Shown piece after piece: positions 24,142 to 32,448 of a DNA stretch of 64,000 nucleotides. Source of the DNA: Pseudomonadota bacterium (GTDB lineage Bacteria; Pseudomonadota; Alphaproteobacteria; Sphingomonadales; Sphingomonadaceae). The position numbers and the translations under genes were made by a program. The notes under the pieces were generated by a model. It saw only the letters and a program-made list of their open reading frames with translations, searched no databases and was not told where the DNA came from. Numbering within the stretch: position 1 is the first letter of the stretch; each line of letters opens with the position of its first letter. Where the stretch lies: contig JAFAFE010000006.1 in NCBI GenBank assembly GCA_023423655.1, positions 744,001-808,000 on the forward strand, in the 5' to 3' direction.

Positions 24142-24642
24142 ATGGGAATTCGTGAAGACATGCCGTTACTGGCCCGTCATGAGGGCGTATGGGACGGCGT
24201 TTATACTTATTATAATGCGGCCGGCGAAAAGATTGACGAACATAAATCGCGCCTGTTCTGCCGCTTCCCCGACGGCGGTGAATTCCCCTATCACCAGACC
24301 AATCATTATACATGGGATGATGGCCGCAAGGATGTGCGCGACTTCCCCGCAACCTATCATGACAAGCGCGTGTGGTGGGACAATGACCTCATCAAAGGCT
24401 GGGCAGCGGAAGTGTCGCTCGACGAATATAACCGCACCGTAATGCTTTATTGGCAGCGTCAAGGCGACCCCAGCCTCTATCTTTACGAAATGATCCAGAT
24501 GTCGGACGATGGCCAATCGCGTTGCCGCACATGGCACTGGATCCGCAATGGCGAACTCGAAACCCGCACTGCCATTCAGGAAAAGCTGGTGAGCCGTGAC
24601 TGGGCGGCGCTCGAAAAGGAAATGGAGGCTGAATCTGCCTGA
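24142..24642 (+). CDS. Lipocalin-like hypothetical protein (DUF3598-like)
   Basis: A 166-residue protein with no signal peptide. LARHEGVWDGVYTYYNAAG near residues 11-29 followed by IDEHKSRLFCRFPDG resembles the opening of DUF3598/CpcT-like beta-barrels that bind bilins or other lipophilic ligands. The rest alternates short strands rich in Trp and Tyr (WWDNDLIKGWAAEVS; TVMLYWQRQG). AAGGAGAG gives a strong ribosome site. It lies between the hydrolase and the LeuC-like gene and overlaps the latter. It may bind or isomerise the substrate. Family assignment is tentative. Confidence 0.72.
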   Translation: MGIREDMPLLARHEGVWDGVYTYYNAAGEKIDEHKSRLFCRFPDGGEFPYHQTNHYTWDDGRKDVRDFPATYHDKRVWWDNDLIKGWAAEVSLDEYNRTVMLYWQRQGDPSLYLYEMIQMSDDGQSRCRTWHWIRNGELETRTAIQEKLVSRDWAALEKEMEAESA

Positions 24643-26026
24643 TCCGCAGACTCTTTTCGCGAAAATCTGGGACCGCCATATTGTGACGGCTTTGGGTGGC
24701 GGCGCGGACCTCGTCGCCATCGACCGGATTTTTCTCCACGAACGGACCGGCGCTGCCGCCCTCAACAGTTTGAAGGCGGCAGGCCGTCCGGTTGGCGATC
24801 CGTCGCGCGTTTTTTGCGTGATGGATCATATTGTCGATACGCGCCCCGGACGCGGCGACCAGACCTTGATGCCGGGCGGACAGGCCTTCATCACCGAAAC
24901 CCGCGCTGCTGCGATCGAGGCCGGGATTACCCTGTTTGACGTGACCGATGCCGACCAAGGCATTGTCCATGTCGTCTCGCCCGAACTCGGCATTGTGCTG
25001 CCCGGCTGCACGCTAATTGCGCCCGACAGCCATACCTGCACCCAAGGCGCGTTCGGCGCGTTGGCATGGGGGATAGGCTCGTCCGAGGCCGAACATGCGA
25101 TGGCAACCGGCACCTTGCGCCTCACCCGTCCCAAAACCATGCGCGTGACCTTTACCGGCACTTTAGCCGCATCGGTTACGCCCAAGGACATGATCCTGAC
25201 GCTGATCGCCCGATATGGCGCGGGCGGCGGCAAGGGCTATGCGGTCGAATTTACCGGCGAGGCTGTCACCGCGCTCGACATGGAAGGGCGCATGACCTTG
25301 TGCAACATGGCGACCGAATTTTCCGCCATGACCGGCATGATCGCCCCCGACCAAAAAAGCTATGACTGGATTATCGGGCGGCGTTACGCGCCCAAGGCCG
25401 CGCTTTATGACCAAGCGGTCGCCGAATGGAAAAAGCTGCCGACCGATGAAGGCGCGGTTTTTGACAGCGATATCGTGATTGATGCGTCCACCATCGAACC
25501 GATGGTCAGTTGGGGCACTTCGCCTGAACATAGCACCGGCATTTCCGGGGTAGTGCCGCAAGGCGCGCCCGCGCGTCCGCTCGATTATATGGATGTGCGC
25601 GAAGGACAAGACTTGCAGGATTTGACCATTGATGCCGCCTTTATCGGCAGTTGCACCAATGGCCGCCTGTCCGACCTGCGCCGCGCCGCCGCCATTCTGG
25701 AGGGACGGCATGTGGCCGAGGGTGTCAAGGCGCTAGTCGTCCCCGGATCGATGGCCGTGCGCCGCGCCGCCGAAGCCGAAGGGCTCGACAAGATTTTCAC
25801 CGATGCAGGCTTTGAATGGCGCATGAGCGGCTGTTCGATGTGCTTTTATGCAGGCGGCGAAAGCTTCCCAGCAGGATCGCGCGTGATTTCATCGACCAAC
25901 CGCAATTTTGAAGGCCGCCAAGGCCCCAATATCCGCACCCATATCGCCAGCCCCGAAACGGTCGCGGCCAGCGCGATCACAGGGCGAATTGCGGACCCGC
26001 GCGACTATCAAACGGGTAGGAAATGA
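24635..26026 (+). CDS. LeuC-like dehydratase large subunit (aconitase superfamily)
   Basis: About 463 residues with the 4Fe-4S cysteines in FIGSCTNGR and SGCSMCFYAGGE, and the substrate blocks CVMDHIVDT, PDSHTCTQGAFGA and GSSEAEHAMATG. Length and pattern match 3-isopropylmalate dehydratase and its relatives. No ATG fits the N-terminus; homologues begin at the DPQTLFAKIWD segment. CTG 24635 has GGAGG six bases upstream and overlaps the previous stop by eight bases, so I propose a CTG start. GTG 24596 is the alternative. Beside lyase and CoA-transferase genes, and with no leuA or leuB, it is better read as a hydratase of a substituted maleate, like the dimethylmaleate hydratase of nicotinate fermenters. 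Confidence 0.9.
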   Translation: MPDPQTLFAKIWDRHIVTALGGGADLVAIDRIFLHERTGAAALNSLKAAGRPVGDPSRVFCVMDHIVDTRPGRGDQTLMPGGQAFITETRAAAIEAGITLFDVTDADQGIVHVVSPELGIVLPGCTLIAPDSHTCTQGAFGALAWGIGSSEAEHAMATGTLRLTRPKTMRVTFTGTLAASVTPKDMILTLIARYGAGGGKGYAVEFTGEAVTALDMEGRMTLCNMATEFSAMTGMIAPDQKSYDWIIGRRYAPKAALYDQAVAEWKKLPTDEGAVFDSDIVIDASTIEPMVSWGTSPEHSTGISGVVPQGAPARPLDYMDVREGQDLQDLTIDAAFIGSCTNGRLSDLRRAAAILEGRHVAEGVKALVVPGSMAVRRAAEAEGLDKIFTDAGFEWRMSGCSMCFYAGGESFPAGSRVISSTNRNFEGRQGPNIRTHIASPETVAASAITGRIADPRDYQTGRK

Positions 26027-26044
26027 TGATATTATCCATTTCCT

Positions 26045-26134
26045 CGTCATTCCCGCGAAAGCGGGAATCCATCTCCCGACCGTTCGGCAAACCGCAAGCC
26101 CATCAGTTGGATCCCCGCCTGCGCGGGGATGACG
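26045..26134. repeat. Paired-hairpin repeat inside the operon
   Basis: CGTCATTCCCGCGAAAGCGGGAATCC forms one hairpin (26045-26070) and GGATCCCCGCCTGCGCGGGGATGACG another (26109-26134). The two are also inverse copies of one another. The element separates the LeuC-like and LeuD-like genes, which are normally adjacent. It is of the REP/BIME type. Confidence 0.85.
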
Positions 26135-26161
26135 AAGGGATATTGTTGGAGGCTGCATATC

Positions 26162-26782
26162 ATGCCTGAACCCTTCACCGCCCTCACCGCCATCGCCGCG
26201 CCGCTCCTCCGCGATAATATCGATACCGATGCGATCATCCCGTCGCGCGAGATGAAAAGCACGGGCAAGACCGGCCTTGCCGACGGGCTGTTTTCCGCAT
26301 GGCGCTATTTGACGCCCGGCGGGCGCGATCCGGACCCTGATTTCATCCTCAACCAGCCTGTTTTTGCCGATGCGCAGATGCTGCTCGGCGGGAGCAATTT
26401 CGGCTGTGGCTCCAGCCGCGAACATGCGGTTTGGGCGCTCGCCGAATATGGTATCCGCGCAGTGATTGCGCCCAGTTTTGCCCCGATTTTTGCAGGGAAC
26501 TGCACGCGCAACGGCATCGTGCCCGTAGTCCTCGCGCCCGAAACCATCGCCGAAATCGCCGCGGATGGCGGTCCCGTAACCGTCGATCTGGAGCAACAAC
26601 AAGTGCGGCTCGAAGATGGCCGCGCTTGGGCTTTCGAGATCGGCGCAGAAGCGCGCGCGATGCTATTGGAAGGCCTCGACGCCATCGACCTCACTTTCAA
26701 ACATAAAGCGGATATCGCCGCTTTTCAGGCCGCCGACCGCATCGCGCGGCCTTGGATTTATCTTGGAGAGACACGCGCATGA
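26162..26782 (+). CDS. LeuD-like dehydratase small subunit
   Basis: A 206-residue swivel-domain subunit. DNIDTDAIIPSREMK near residues 18-32 and GGSNFGCGSSREHAVWAL near residues 80-97 are the family motifs; the serine in GSSREH acts as base in the aconitase mechanism. GGAGG lies nine bases before the ATG at 26162. It pairs with the LeuC-like subunit despite the intervening 90-base repeat and overlaps the next gene as ATGA. The substrate pocket loop (REMKSTGKTGLADG) is longer than in many LeuD proteins, in keeping with a different acid. Confidence 0.92.
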   Translation: MPEPFTALTAIAAPLLRDNIDTDAIIPSREMKSTGKTGLADGLFSAWRYLTPGGRDPDPDFILNQPVFADAQMLLGGSNFGCGSSREHAVWALAEYGIRAVIAPSFAPIFAGNCTRNGIVPVVLAPETIAEIAADGGPVTVDLEQQQVRLEDGRAWAFEIGAEARAMLLEGLDAIDLTFKHKADIAAFQAADRIARPWIYLGETRA

Positions 26783-27711
26783 CCCGCATCCATATCAGCG
26801 AAGTCGGCCCCCGCGACGGGCTTCAGAGCATCGACCGGGTGATGCCGCTCGAAGCCAAAAAAGCATGGATCGCCGCCGAAGCCGCTGCCGGTGTTCCCGA
26901 AATCGAAGTGGGCAGCTTCGTGCCGCCCGCCTTGCTCCCGCAAATGGCCGACACCGCCGAACTCATCGCGTTTGCGCGGCAGATTGAAGGCCTGTCGGTC
27001 GCGGTCCTCATCCCCAATCTCAAAGGAGCGGAACGCGCGATTGCGGCGGGCGCTGAAAAAATGTCGATCCCTTTTTCCATGTCCGAAACCCATAGCCTTA
27101 AAAATGTGCGCAAGGACCATGCTGCGATGGTTGCGGAAATCCGCGCAATTTCCGCGCTCGTTGCCGACCAGCCCGAAGCGACGCGGCCCCATTTTGAAGT
27201 GGGCCTTGCCACCGCCTTCGGCTGCACCATCGAAGGACCGGTGAGCGAAGATCAGGTGGTGCGCTTAGCCGCCGCTGCGATTGAAGCGGGCGCGGTCGAG
27301 GTCGGATTGTCCGACACCACCGGCTATGCCAACCCCGCGCAGGTGAAACGCCTCGTGCGCCGCGTCAAAGCCGAAATCGGCACGGACAAGCTCAACACGC
27401 TCCACCTCCACAACACGCGCGGCCTTGGCCTTGCCAATGCGCTCGCCGGATTGGAGGAAGGGATTACCACCCTCGATTCCTCGCTCGGCGGCTTGGGCGG
27501 CTGTCCGTTCGCGCCGGGCGCGTCGGGCAATATTGTCACCGAAGATCTGGTCTTCATGCTCGAAGCGATGGGCTATGACACCGGCATCGACGTCGACAAA
27601 TTGCTGCAAGTGCGCGCTATCATCGCCGACGCGCTGCCCGGCGAGCCGCTTTATGGTTTCACGCCCGATGCAGGGCTTCCACTCGGATTTCATCAGGAGA
27701 AAGCCGCATGA
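26779..27711 (+). CDS. HMG-CoA-lyase-like enzyme (DRE-TIM metallolyase)
   Basis: A 310-residue TIM barrel with the metal and substrate motifs EVGPRDGLQ (R12, D13), HLHNTRG (H209, H211) and the cysteine loop GGLGGCPFAPGASGN (C242). This is the signature of hydroxymethylglutaryl-CoA lyases, which split a 3-hydroxy-3-alkyl acyl-CoA into acetyl-CoA and a 3-oxo acid. Start and stop overlap both neighbours by four bases. With the CaiB enzyme just after it, the likely role is cleavage of the CoA ester of the hydrated branched acid. Citramalyl-CoA or dimethylmalyl-CoA type substrates fit as well as HMG-CoA. Confidence 0.93.
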   Translation: MTRIHISEVGPRDGLQSIDRVMPLEAKKAWIAAEAAAGVPEIEVGSFVPPALLPQMADTAELIAFARQIEGLSVAVLIPNLKGAERAIAAGAEKMSIPFSMSETHSLKNVRKDHAAMVAEIRAISALVADQPEATRPHFEVGLATAFGCTIEGPVSEDQVVRLAAAAIEAGAVEVGLSDTTGYANPAQVKRLVRRVKAEIGTDKLNTLHLHNTRGLGLANALAGLEEGITTLDSSLGGLGGCPFAPGASGNIVTEDLVFMLEAMGYDTGIDVDKLLQVRAIIADALPGEPLYGFTPDAGLPLGFHQEKAA

Positions 27712-28814
27712 GCGCGCCGCAACCTTTGGCAGGCCTCAAAGTCGTAGAATTTACCCATATGGTGATGGGCCCGGCGGCGGGCGCAATCCTTGCGGCCTTA
27801 GGCGCGGACGTCACCCGCGTCGAGCCGGTCGAAGGCGACAAGACGCGCACCTTGTTAGGCTCGGGCGCGGGCTATTTCCCGATGTATAACCGCCACAAAA
27901 AAAGCGTTAGCCTTGATTTGAAATCCGCAGACGGGTTGGCAACCGCCAAGGCGTTGGCGGGTGAGGCCGACATCCTCATCGAAAATTTCCGCCCCGGCGC
28001 GCTCGATAAGCTCGGCCTTGGCTATGAGGCGCTCGCCGCCGCCAATCCGCGGCTCATTTATTGTTCGGCCAAAGGCTTCCTCCCCGGCCCCTATGAACAG
28101 CGCACCGCATTGGATGAAGTCGCGCAAATGATGGGCGGCCTTGCCTATATGACCGGACCGCCGGGACGTCCGCTACGTGCTGGCACCAGCGTCATTGATG
28201 TGACCGGCGGTATGTTCGGCGTGATCGGCGTCCTCGCGGCGGTCGAAGAACGCCACCGCACCGGCAAGGGCCAGCTTGTCCAAGCCTCATTGTTTGAAAC
28301 CACCGTGTTTCTCGTCGGCCAGCATATGGCGCAATTTGCGGTCACCGGAAAACCGGCCAGCCCCATGCCCGCGCGCATTTCCGCTTGGGCGATTTATGAT
28401 GTGTTCGAAACCAAGGACGAGCCCATTTTCATCGGCGTTGTGACCGATGGCTTGTGGGAAAAATTCTGTGCGCTTTTTGGCCTGGACGCGCTGTGGGCGG
28501 ACGAATCCTTGCGCAAGAATAACGAGCGGGTGATGCAGCGCGAGCGCATCCTTCCGCAAATTCGCGAGCTGATTTCAGGCTTTACCCGCGACGAGGTGAT
28601 TGCACGATTGGAAGGCACCGGCCTCCCCTTCGCCCCCATCGGCAAGCCCGAAGATATGTTTGACGACCCGCATCTGGTCGCGTCCGGCCTGTTTGAAAAT
28701 GTGACCCTGCCCGACGGCCGCGAAACGCAGCTTCCGGGGCTGCCGATTGCGTTTAACGGGCAGCTCACCGCCCGCGATGCGGTGCTGCCGAAACCGGGTG
28801 AGGTTGGGGAATAG
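27708..28814 (+). CDS. CaiB/BaiF family CoA-transferase
   Basis: A 368-residue class III CoA-transferase, the third of the locus. GLKVVEFTHMVMGPAAGAIL, VTRVEPVEGDKTR and GTSVIDVTGGMFG (probable catalytic aspartate) are the family motifs. It overlaps the lyase gene as ATGA and ends the plus-strand operon. Since the dehydratase product is a free acid and the lyase needs a CoA ester, this transferase probably supplies it, as succinyl-CoA:citramalate transferases do. Confidence 0.92.
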   Translation: MSAPQPLAGLKVVEFTHMVMGPAAGAILAALGADVTRVEPVEGDKTRTLLGSGAGYFPMYNRHKKSVSLDLKSADGLATAKALAGEADILIENFRPGALDKLGLGYEALAAANPRLIYCSAKGFLPGPYEQRTALDEVAQMMGGLAYMTGPPGRPLRAGTSVIDVTGGMFGVIGVLAAVEERHRTGKGQLVQASLFETTVFLVGQHMAQFAVTGKPASPMPARISAWAIYDVFETKDEPIFIGVVTDGLWEKFCALFGLDALWADESLRKNNERVMQRERILPQIRELISGFTRDEVIARLEGTGLPFAPIGKPEDMFDDPHLVASGLFENVTLPDGRETQLPGLPIAFNGQLTARDAVLPKPGEVGE

Positions 28815-28838
28815 GCTTATTCCTTGCCCGTATAGAAA

Positions 28839-28945
28839 ACCGTTAGTCTTGTGCTTGTCGAAGGACGGGAGAGGTTTACGCCAATCCTGATGACCCCCGT
28901 TGACCTACGGTCGCCTTCGGCCCCGACACGCTCAGGGCTAACGGT
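28839..28945. repeat. Dispersed palindromic repeat, family A copy 2, with T-run
   Basis: Outer arms ACCGTTAG and CTAACGGT with inner CTTGTCGAAGG and CCCCGACACGCTC arms mark a third-scale copy of the element at 15099. The right arm is followed by TTTTT, so the folded RNA may end the 22559-28814 operon. The remainder of the 328-base gap to lolA holds a second repeat (29021-29110) and no gene that I can support. Confidence 0.75.
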
Positions 28946-29020
28946 TTTTGGTGGCGGAGAGGCGCATAAAAAAATGGGAGCTGAAACCCGGTTTTCTTTC
29001 ACGTAAACTGTCCCCCTCCC

Positions 29021-29110
29021 CGTCATTGCGAGCGCCGAAGGCGCGCGGCAATCCAGAGTCGCGCTGCGCTAACACTGGATTGCTTCGTCGCTGCGCTCCT
29101 CGCAATGACG
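29021..29110. repeat. Dispersed palindromic repeat, family B copy 1
   Basis: CGTCATTGCGAGC at the left and its complement CTCGCAATGACG at the right enclose GGCAATCCAGAG and CACTGGATTGC. A second copy with the same plan lies at 42481-42572. It sits between the end of the catabolic operon and the 3' end of lolA. Confidence 0.85.
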
Positions 29111-29142
29111 GACGGAGTTTTTTACTGAACTATCCGCCCTAA

Positions 29143-29772
29143 TCAGCGCCGCTTGTTCGCCGGACGCGGATCGGTCCAAGAGAAGGCGTTGGCGGCGACC
29201 GGCACGTTGAACCGCTGGTCGCGCAGCTTGATGGCGGTGCGCTTATTCTGCGCATCGGTGGCCACCCAGCCTGACAATTTAAGGCCCGCAGGCGCGCCTG
29301 CTTCACGGATGAACACCATCGTGATGATGCCATATTCGGGGCGTTTGGGGTCGCGCACTTCGACCGACAGCACGCGCGGGTCGCCGGTCTGGATGACACG
29401 GCCATATTTGCTCAAATCCATATCAGGGTTGAGCAGCGCGCCAAGCGGCGAATTGCTGATCGGCCAGCGTTGGACCTGCTTTACCTCATAGTCGATCATG
29501 GTGAGCGCCTTGCCGTCTGACACGATCAGCATCGGCACGCCCTTTTGATATTGGAAGCGGATCTTGCCCGGACGCTTCAAGGTGAGCGTACCGGTCAGCG
29601 ACTGGTTGTTGCGGTCTGTCTGCACAAAGCCTGCGGTCATCGAATCGACCGCGCGCAGATGCGCCTGCACCGCCGACAAATCGCTCGCTGCGCTCTGCGC
29701 AATCGCTGACGGAACGGCGACCGTCCCCAAAGCCAGCGGCGCTGCAAGCAAAGCAAGAGCATATTTGTTCAT
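29143..29772 (-). CDS. lolA: Outer-membrane lipoprotein carrier protein
   Basis: A 209-residue periplasmic protein. The signal peptide MNKYALALLAAPLALGTVAV ends near SAIAQ. The mature part has the LolA pattern: MTAGFVQTDRNNQSLTGTLTL, then PGKIRFQYQKG and LLNPDMD, making the open beta-barrel that carries lipoproteins. ATG 29772 has AAGGAT upstream; ATGs at 29784 and 29796 add only a few charged residues. It lies downstream of ftsK on the same strand, a common alphaproteobacterial arrangement. Confidence 0.88.
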   Translation of the reverse strand: MNKYALALLAAPLALGTVAVPSAIAQSAASDLSAVQAHLRAVDSMTAGFVQTDRNNQSLTGTLTLKRPGKIRFQYQKGVPMLIVSDGKALTMIDYEVKQVQRWPISNSPLGALLNPDMDLSKYGRVIQTGDPRVLSVEVRDPKRPEYGIITMVFIREAGAPAGLKLSGWVATDAQNKRTAIKLRDQRFNVPVAANAFSWTDPRPANKRR

Positions 29773-29917
29773 ATTCTTATCCTTCATTTTCTTCATTCCG
29801 CTTTGGAGCGGGATAATTGCCCCTATAGCGTCAGGCCCATGAACCCGCGCTGACGCCATTCGTTCCCCCCTGTTCAGCTCTATGGCAATTTTGTCGCAAG
29901 CCTTGACCAAGGGCGGG

Positions 29918-32248
29918 TCAGCGCGGTTGGCCTTGTTGGTCAATCATCACATCGCGCCGGCCGACATGGTTAGGCGCGGAAACGACGCCATCTTCTTCCA
30001 TCCGCTCGATAAGCCGCGCGGCGCTGTTATAGCCGATGCGCAATTGGCGTTGCAGCCAGCTTGTCGAAGCCTTCTGGCTGTCGATGACGATCTGGCAGGC
30101 TTTGCGGTACATTTTATCTTCCGCGCTGTCTTCGCCGGTCGGCGCGCCTTCCAGCGCAAAACCGCCATCGTCAGGTTCTTCGGTGACCGACTGGATATAT
30201 TCCGGCGATCCTTGCGCGCGCCAATGGTCGGCAACGCCGCGCACTTCATCATCGGACACGAACGGCCCGTGGACGCGCTGCAAACCCTTGCCGCCCGGCA
30301 TATAGAGCATATCGCCCTTGCCCAGCAGTTGCTCCGCGCCCTGTTCGCCCAAAATGGTGCGGCTGTCGATTTTCGAGGTTACGGCAAAGCTGATGCGCGT
30401 CGGCAGGTTCGCCTTGATAACTCCGGTGATGACATCGACCGAGGGGCGCTGCGTCGCCATGATGAGGTGGATGCCCGCCGCGCGCGCTTTTTGCGCGAGC
30501 CGTTGGATGAGGAATTCGACTTCCTTGCCCGCGGTCATCATGAGGTCGGCAAGCTCGTCGACTACCACCACAATTTGCGGCAACGGTGCATAATCAAGCT
30601 GTTCTTCTTCATAAATGGGCTGGCCGGTTTCGGGGTCATAGCCGGTTTGCACACGGCGGCCCAAAGGCTTGCCCTTGGCAATCGCGGCCTTCACCTTCTC
30701 GTTATAATTGGCAAGGTTGCGCACCGAAAGGCTCGACATCATGCGATAGCGATCCTCCATCTGCTCGACCGCCCATTTGAGCGCACGCACCGCTTTTTGC
30801 GGCTCGGTCACGACCGGCGACAGGAGGTGCGGGATGTCGTCATAGATGCTGAGTTCGAGCATCTTGGGGTCGATCATGATCATGCGGCACTGGTCGGGCG
30901 TCAGGCGATAGAGCAGCGACAAGATCATGCAATTGAGGCCGACCGACTTACCCGAACCGGTGGTGCCCGCAACCAGCAAGTGCGGCATCGGGGCCAAGTC
31001 AGTCACCACCGGATCGCCGAAAATATTCTTGCCCAACACAATCGGAAGCTGCGCGGTCTGGTCGGCAAATTCTTCGCTGCCGATCATTTCATGCAGCACC
31101 ACGGATTCACGCTTGGCATTGGGGAGTTCGATGCCGATCACCGTGCGCCCCGGAATAGGCGCAATGCGCGCAGACATGGCGCTCATATTGCGGGCAATAT
31201 CTTCGGCGAGGTTCGAGACGCGGCTCGCCTTGGTGCCGGGGGCGGGTTCCAGTTCATACATAGTAACGACCGGACCGGGGCGCACCGCCGTAATCTGGCC
31301 CTTGACCGCGAAATCTTCGAGGACGCTTTCGAGGAGGCGCGCATTTTTCTCAAGGCCTGCCTTGTCGATCACCGGGCCTTGGTTGGGCGGCGCGGGGGTC
31401 AAGAGGTCGAGCGAGGGCAGCGAGAAATTGCCGAACATTTCGGTTTGGCGCGGGGCCATCGGCTTAGGCTGGGCGACCGTGATCGGGCGCGCGGGTTCGG
31501 CAATGGTCGGCGGCGCGCGGTCGACCGGCGTTACATCGGGACGCGGCTGGACCGCACGGCGCGGCGCTTCATTGGGGTCGGGAATATGCGGGAGCGCAAC
31601 CTCACCCTCCTTGCGCCGCCATTGCAGGTTCGGCAGCAACGGACGGTCAAGCCGCAAGCTTTTCCACACACACCACAGCCCGATTGCGCCGCTAATCAAT
31701 GCGGTGCCCCAAGCAATCGGCAGCGCGGCTTGCGCGCCCGCCAGATTGCCGATGAGGTGGACCAGCTTAGCCCCGCCAAAACCGATCAGTCCGCCCCATC
31801 CCGCCGGAAGCGCAAGCCACGGGTCGGGCTGGACGAGGTGGAGGGCAATGCCGACAAGGCTCACCCCGATCAGGCATTTGACCAGTTGCGCTTTCCAGTC
31901 AGGCTGGGCGTCATGTCGCCACAGCCGCGCGGTGAAGGCAAGCAGCAGCAGGATTAAAAAGCCGATGGGCGGTCCCCAAAGCTGGAGCAGCAAATCGGAT
32001 ACCCAGGCACCCAGCCCGCCCAGCATATTTTGCGCAGGACCACCGGCCGACGTGCTGGCCGAAGGGTCACTGGGATGATGAGTGACAAGCGCGAGCGCCA
32101 GCGCCAGGGTCGCAAGGCCGAGCAGAACCGCGCCGATCAGCGTGCCCGAACGCGCGAGCGTCTGGCGCATTACATCGCGCCAGTCATTGCCCTTCGCGCC
32201 ACGCCCATTGGCCGATGCGCCTTTCGCTGCCGGTTTCCGGCTCGCCAT
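29918..32248 (-). CDS. ftsK: DNA translocase FtsK
   Basis: A 776-residue protein. Residues 30-200 hold four membrane segments. A proline-rich linker follows, then the motor: the alpha domain near residue 290, Walker A VAGTTGSGKSVGLN near residue 440, and Walker B IVVVVDELADLMM near residue 555. The C-terminal gamma winged helix binds KOPS (ASTSWLQRQLRIGYNSAARLI). It pumps the terminus region through the septum and activates XerCD. ATG 32248 gives a normal cytoplasmic start; a longer frame adds 16 unlikely residues. The linker is short for an FtsK, as is usual in alphaproteobacteria. Confidence 0.97.
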   Translation of the reverse strand: MASRKPAAKGASANGRGAKGNDWRDVMRQTLARSGTLIGAVLLGLATLALALALVTHHPSDPSASTSAGGPAQNMLGGLGAWVSDLLLQLWGPPIGFLILLLLAFTARLWRHDAQPDWKAQLVKCLIGVSLVGIALHLVQPDPWLALPAGWGGLIGFGGAKLVHLIGNLAGAQAALPIAWGTALISGAIGLWCVWKSLRLDRPLLPNLQWRRKEGEVALPHIPDPNEAPRRAVQPRPDVTPVDRAPPTIAEPARPITVAQPKPMAPRQTEMFGNFSLPSLDLLTPAPPNQGPVIDKAGLEKNARLLESVLEDFAVKGQITAVRPGPVVTMYELEPAPGTKASRVSNLAEDIARNMSAMSARIAPIPGRTVIGIELPNAKRESVVLHEMIGSEEFADQTAQLPIVLGKNIFGDPVVTDLAPMPHLLVAGTTGSGKSVGLNCMILSLLYRLTPDQCRMIMIDPKMLELSIYDDIPHLLSPVVTEPQKAVRALKWAVEQMEDRYRMMSSLSVRNLANYNEKVKAAIAKGKPLGRRVQTGYDPETGQPIYEEEQLDYAPLPQIVVVVDELADLMMTAGKEVEFLIQRLAQKARAAGIHLIMATQRPSVDVITGVIKANLPTRISFAVTSKIDSRTILGEQGAEQLLGKGDMLYMPGGKGLQRVHGPFVSDDEVRGVADHWRAQGSPEYIQSVTEEPDDGGFALEGAPTGEDSAEDKMYRKACQIVIDSQKASTSWLQRQLRIGYNSAARLIERMEEDGVVSAPNHVGRRDVMIDQQGQPR

Positions 32249-32448
32249 AATCCAAATGCTCCCACGCTCGCTGTTATAGCCATATAGCACAGCCATAAAG
32301 CCTGCCGCAATCCATGCGGGAGCGCAGAGTCTGCGTCAAGAGTCCGGCGCTGCCGTGCAACGCAGTTTACCGATATTCACCCGTGACCTTGCGCGCCTAA
32401 CGGCTTAAAGAGAGCGTAAGCCCATCGGATTTCAGCAAGGTTACACCC

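Noticed and set aside
24635..26782. Leucine biosynthesis (leuCD) reading of the dehydratase
   Set aside because: No leuA or leuB is present, and the genes lie between a hydrolase, an HMG-CoA-lyase-like enzyme and a CoA-transferase under the catabolic operator. The catabolic reading is preferred, though dual use cannot be excluded.
29882..31957. A 691-codon plus-strand open frame opposite ftsK
   Set aside because: It mirrors ftsK throughout, shows no motif and starts within the gap before the lolA promoter side. It is a shadow of ftsK.
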